Shown here piece after piece: positions 61,181-64,000 of a stretch of DNA of 64,000 nt (within the stretch, counting starts at the first letter, position 1; each line of letters starts with the position of its first letter). The notes under the pieces are model-generated. The model was not told the origin of the DNA and ran no database searches. It worked only from the letters and a program-made list of their open reading frames with translations. Position numbers and translations under genes: made by a program. The stretch is taken from assembly GCA_032871835.1 (NCBI GenBank), contig CM065297.1:1366501-1430500 (forward strand). Direction: 5' to 3'. Origin of the DNA: Dipteronia dyeriana (Eukaryota > Streptophyta > Magnoliopsida > Sapindales > Sapindaceae).

Positions 61181-63162
61181 CTAGCAGAATTTCCAATGGT
61201 TGTTGCAGTTCACACACGTTACATAGGTTGTCATAGGTTCATCAGCACTCCTTGTCTGCATTTGATAGTAAGTACATTTGCGTTGACCACAACGACCGCA
61301 CTTGAATTGATCAGTTGTTGCCTTTGGTGCACCAGCTCGCTCGCAGTCAAACAAGGCTTTCTCTTTAATTTGGGTAATCTCAAGTTGCCTAGCATCACTT
61401 GCCATTTCTTCTGGGGTCATGCTGAGCAACCTATCTGGACTGACTTCTCCAAGAAGAACCCTTCTCCTCAAATCAGGATTTTTGGGATCCTTAATGTTGA
61501 ACATAACAGACCTGTACTTGAGTTTCTGCGCACCATTAGATTTTCCCAACTTCTCAAACATTGCAGATTCGACAGAGACAGCAACCCGGATTGGGTCAAA
61601 TGCTTTTACTGCATTAATATTTTCCTCATCCACCTCATTAGCAACTTTGGACAAGGCTTCAACAAGAAGTTCCCGAATTTTATCACGCAAAGAATCATTA
61701 CATTTGATCAATGTCGTCAACTTTGGAGTAGCAATAGGTGCCTGCGATGACTTTGTAACAGTAGAAGCTTGCTTCTCCTCCTTAATTATCTTTTCAACCT
61801 TGACATTCTTGCTAGCATTCCCATTTGCTTCCATTTTCTCTACCTTGACACTTTCCACCTTCGAAATGCTCCCACTTCTCTCAACCTTGACAGTTTCTAC
61901 AGTGGAGACCTTTTCAACCTTTACCGCATTTGCCTTTTGCACCTTCTCAACTTTGACAGTATCAGTACTGCCATTTTTCTTATTTCTAGCTGTCTCTTCA
62001 ATAACTATTTTCTTCCAAATATCAAGCAAGTTAGAAGCTACAACTTGTATCTTCTCCATAGGATGTTTTGTGAGAGGGCGAAGCCGTTTCCCAACCTGGA
62101 ATATGGCATAAAAAATTAAGTTCACTGAAATATATAAGCATGTGCAGAGACAGCAACCACAGACATCGTCTGAATGAATATGAACAACGTCAATTGATTT
62201 TTTTTTCTTTTGCAGTCTAAAGATAACTTGGAAAATAAAAAAAGCAGGAAATAGTGACATGAGAAGGAAACACGGCACAGCACAATGAATACCAAAGACT
62301 GGCTGAAATTTGAAACCATGATCATAATATTGTTATCTAACTAGTCACAAAGAGAAAAACTTCTTACAAGCCAATGCAATCATCTTCAAAAATATTTACT
62401 CTAACCATAACAGAAATTCAAAACTGTGGATTTGACTTGCTAGTAAATGCACAAGGACCAACTAGATGCCACGTATCAAATAATATGGTAAATTGGAAGA
62501 CCGGAAGAAATCTTTATGTGTGTGATAACACAATAACAGAAAGGTTTAGCCATCTAAAATAGTGGGTAAGACCTAGAACTATAGAGGTTGCATATTGGTG
62601 ACCTTCCTAGTGACAAAAACATCAGCTATGTCACCATCGAATATCCCATTCTAAACTGAAAGATTCTGTACATTAAACCCTAGCTACAACTACAAACAAT
62701 GTATATATAAAAATAAAATAAAAAAGCAAAAAGAAAAGAACTTATTCCTTACTTCTGTTAAATGTAGTTGCTTTTTAACTTTATGTCACAGCAAAACAAA
62801 AAAAAAATCACAAATTATAAACCCTAGTCACAGAATTCAAACACAATAATAAAATCAAACCGAAATTCCTCTATAGCTAGTACCCTAACGAACCAGACCG
62901 GTATGATCAAATAATATTTATTAGATACACTTTTTTCCTTACAATAACAATATTAATAATAACAATAATAATAATAATAAAAGAAAATATTACATACCTG
63001 AGTGGACACGAGAATGTCATACGTAACGGGAAAGGTCTTGAGCTGTTTCAAAGCGTCGACGCAACGAGACACCTCGGGTCCACCGGACGAAACGCCTTCA
63101 ACAGCGGCCGCGTCGGCCGCCTTCTTCACAGCCTCGAACAATTCCACCAGCTCTCTCTCCAT
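61181..63162 (-). CDS. Transcription elongation factor TFIIS
   Basis: TFIIS reactivates backtracked RNA polymerase II by stimulating transcript cleavage. Exons (-): 63162-62998 (55 codons) and 62095-61181, joined Q|VGKRLR, giving 359 residues; Arabidopsis TFIIS has 378. Residues 1-85 form the N-terminal LW domain (MERELVELFEAVKKAADAAA, ASNLLDIWKKIVIEE). The linker (about 90-170) is unusually repetitive: NTVKVEK-like units (VKVEKV, VKVERS, VKVEKM, VKVEKI) recur six times. The central polymerase-binding domain starts at about 190 (KCNDSLRDKIRELLVEALSK). The zinc ribbon is C-terminal, with CGRCGQRKC and CVNC, and the catalytic acidic hairpin RSADEPMT is intact. The first exon is CpG-rich. A truncated relative of the ribbon exon lies at 15.2-15.4 kb. 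Confidence 0.95.
62096..62997. other. TFIIS intron 1
   Basis: 902-bp AT-rich intron. The donor is CAG|GTATGT and the acceptor ATATTCCAG|GT. A run of AAT/ATT triplets lies near the donor (62950-62985). Nothing else is seen. Confidence 0.8.
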
Positions 63163-64000
63163 AGCTTCTCGAAATCCCTAACCTACCTAACGAAACCTAA
63201 ATCACCGAGAAAAATATCGAAAAGAGGGTAAGAGGCGTTCGACGATTAAAAAGAAAAGGAGAGATCTGAAGTTAGATAATAGAGATAGAGAAATACCAGA
63301 GCGTAGAAGAAGAAGAAGGAGGAGGCAGTCGCGGGAGGGTGTTGTTGTGTATTGTATGTGTGTTTGTATCTGGTCTCTCTAGGCGGTTGTGTGCAGGCTG
63401 CCTGTTTTGCGATGACTGTGCGGATCGAATGTTCGTGAATTGTGATGGTGTAGTAGATATTAGATAAATACTCCTGTTTCGTTTTTTCTTCTCTTGGGCT
63501 TGGGCTTCAAATTCTATGAAATTATGGGCTTTTAAGCTTTATCAACCTCAATCCATTTCATCCTACGAAGATGAGGTCTGATCTAGTGCGGGATCCAACA
63601 CGTTATAAGATCAACCTAATATGAGTGATAATAAAAACACCGTTTAAAAATTATATATACATCTCTTTCGTGTTAACAACTATCAAAATTTTAAAAAAAT
63701 TTATAGTTTGTAAATAAACTCCACTAAATGCCAAAAATATTCTTTATTTAATTATAATATAAATATATTTTTATAAGTATACACACCGATGTATATTATT
63801 ATATTATTTAATCAACTTTATTATTATTTAAAACTGAAAATTTTATTATTATCTTTAATTCTATCACTAATATTCTTAAAAAAAAAATCTATCACTGTTT
63901 CTTTTTAAGATTAAAACGTGCTTGAATGAAAAAAAATACAAATAATATAGAGAAAATAATTTATGATGATTTTGTTCTTCTAATAAAAATAAATTAATAC
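63163..64000. other. TFIIS leader and promoter, then AT-rich edge
   Basis: 63163-63480 has higher GC and GAAGAA/CTTCTT tracts, typical of the leader and promoter of a constitutive plant gene; no TATA box is clear. 63590-64000 is AT-rich with no gene. Confidence 0.5.

Noticed and set aside
61196..62111. Long plus-strand open frames (184 and 230 codons) opposite TFIIS
   Set aside because: They are antisense shadows of the well-conserved TFIIS exon and resemble no protein family.

Overview
The window is nuclear DNA from a flowering plant, most likely a eudicot. The genes carry short GT-AG introns, the intergenic DNA is AT-rich, a chloroplast kinase and a plant-type S6 kinase are present, and about half the window is transposon-derived. 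I cannot name the species. All calls come from reading translations and splice sites by eye; no search was run.

Layout. 1-1227 (+) is a mosaic of gene fragments: three exons of coatomer beta' (COPB2) joined directly to the end of an eIF2-beta gene. It abuts a FERONIA-like receptor gene (1206-2774, -) that keeps its malectin-like ectodomain and membrane segment but has lost its kinase domain. 3.2-8.6 kb holds a foldback element, a 0.56 kb direct duplication, and a Mutator-like element with a perfect 9-bp target duplication. 9.9-12.1 kb is a second, decayed eIF2-beta copy split by a hAT-like element. 12.9-15.0 kb is an intact six-exon endo-beta-mannanase gene, followed by an antisense fragment of a TFIIS zinc ribbon and a frameshifted F-box/FBD pseudogene (16.1-18.0 kb). 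18.1-20.4 kb holds two non-autonomous DNA transposons.

23.2-32.4 kb is the best genic block. It contains the chloroplast kinase STN8 (-), a divergent organellar ribosomal protein uS17 gene (+) sharing a ~300-bp promoter, and the TOR-pathway kinase S6K (-). S6K has a predicted leader intron and a 66-codon upstream ORF. 32.7-54 kb is repeat territory: two hAT-type MITEs, then a Mutator-like element encoding a MuDR-type transposase (+) and a convergent Ulp1-like protease gene (-). That protease gene is split by an 11.3-kb Ty1/copia element, which is itself split by an inverted solo LTR. Target-site duplications fix the order of insertion. After two more DNA transposons, 55.9-64 kb carries a plastid-type PRC-barrel gene (+), a tRNA-Ile pseudogene, a small coiled-coil gene (+), and an intact TFIIS gene (-), related to the fragment near 15 kb.

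The genes form no operon or cluster. The recurring theme is duplication and capture of gene pieces: two eIF2-beta copies, one COPB2 piece, one TFIIS piece and a truncated receptor. No undescribed system is proven. The best candidates for something new are the kinase-less receptor at a chimeric breakpoint, the S6K upstream ORF, and the repetitive VKVEK linker of TFIIS.
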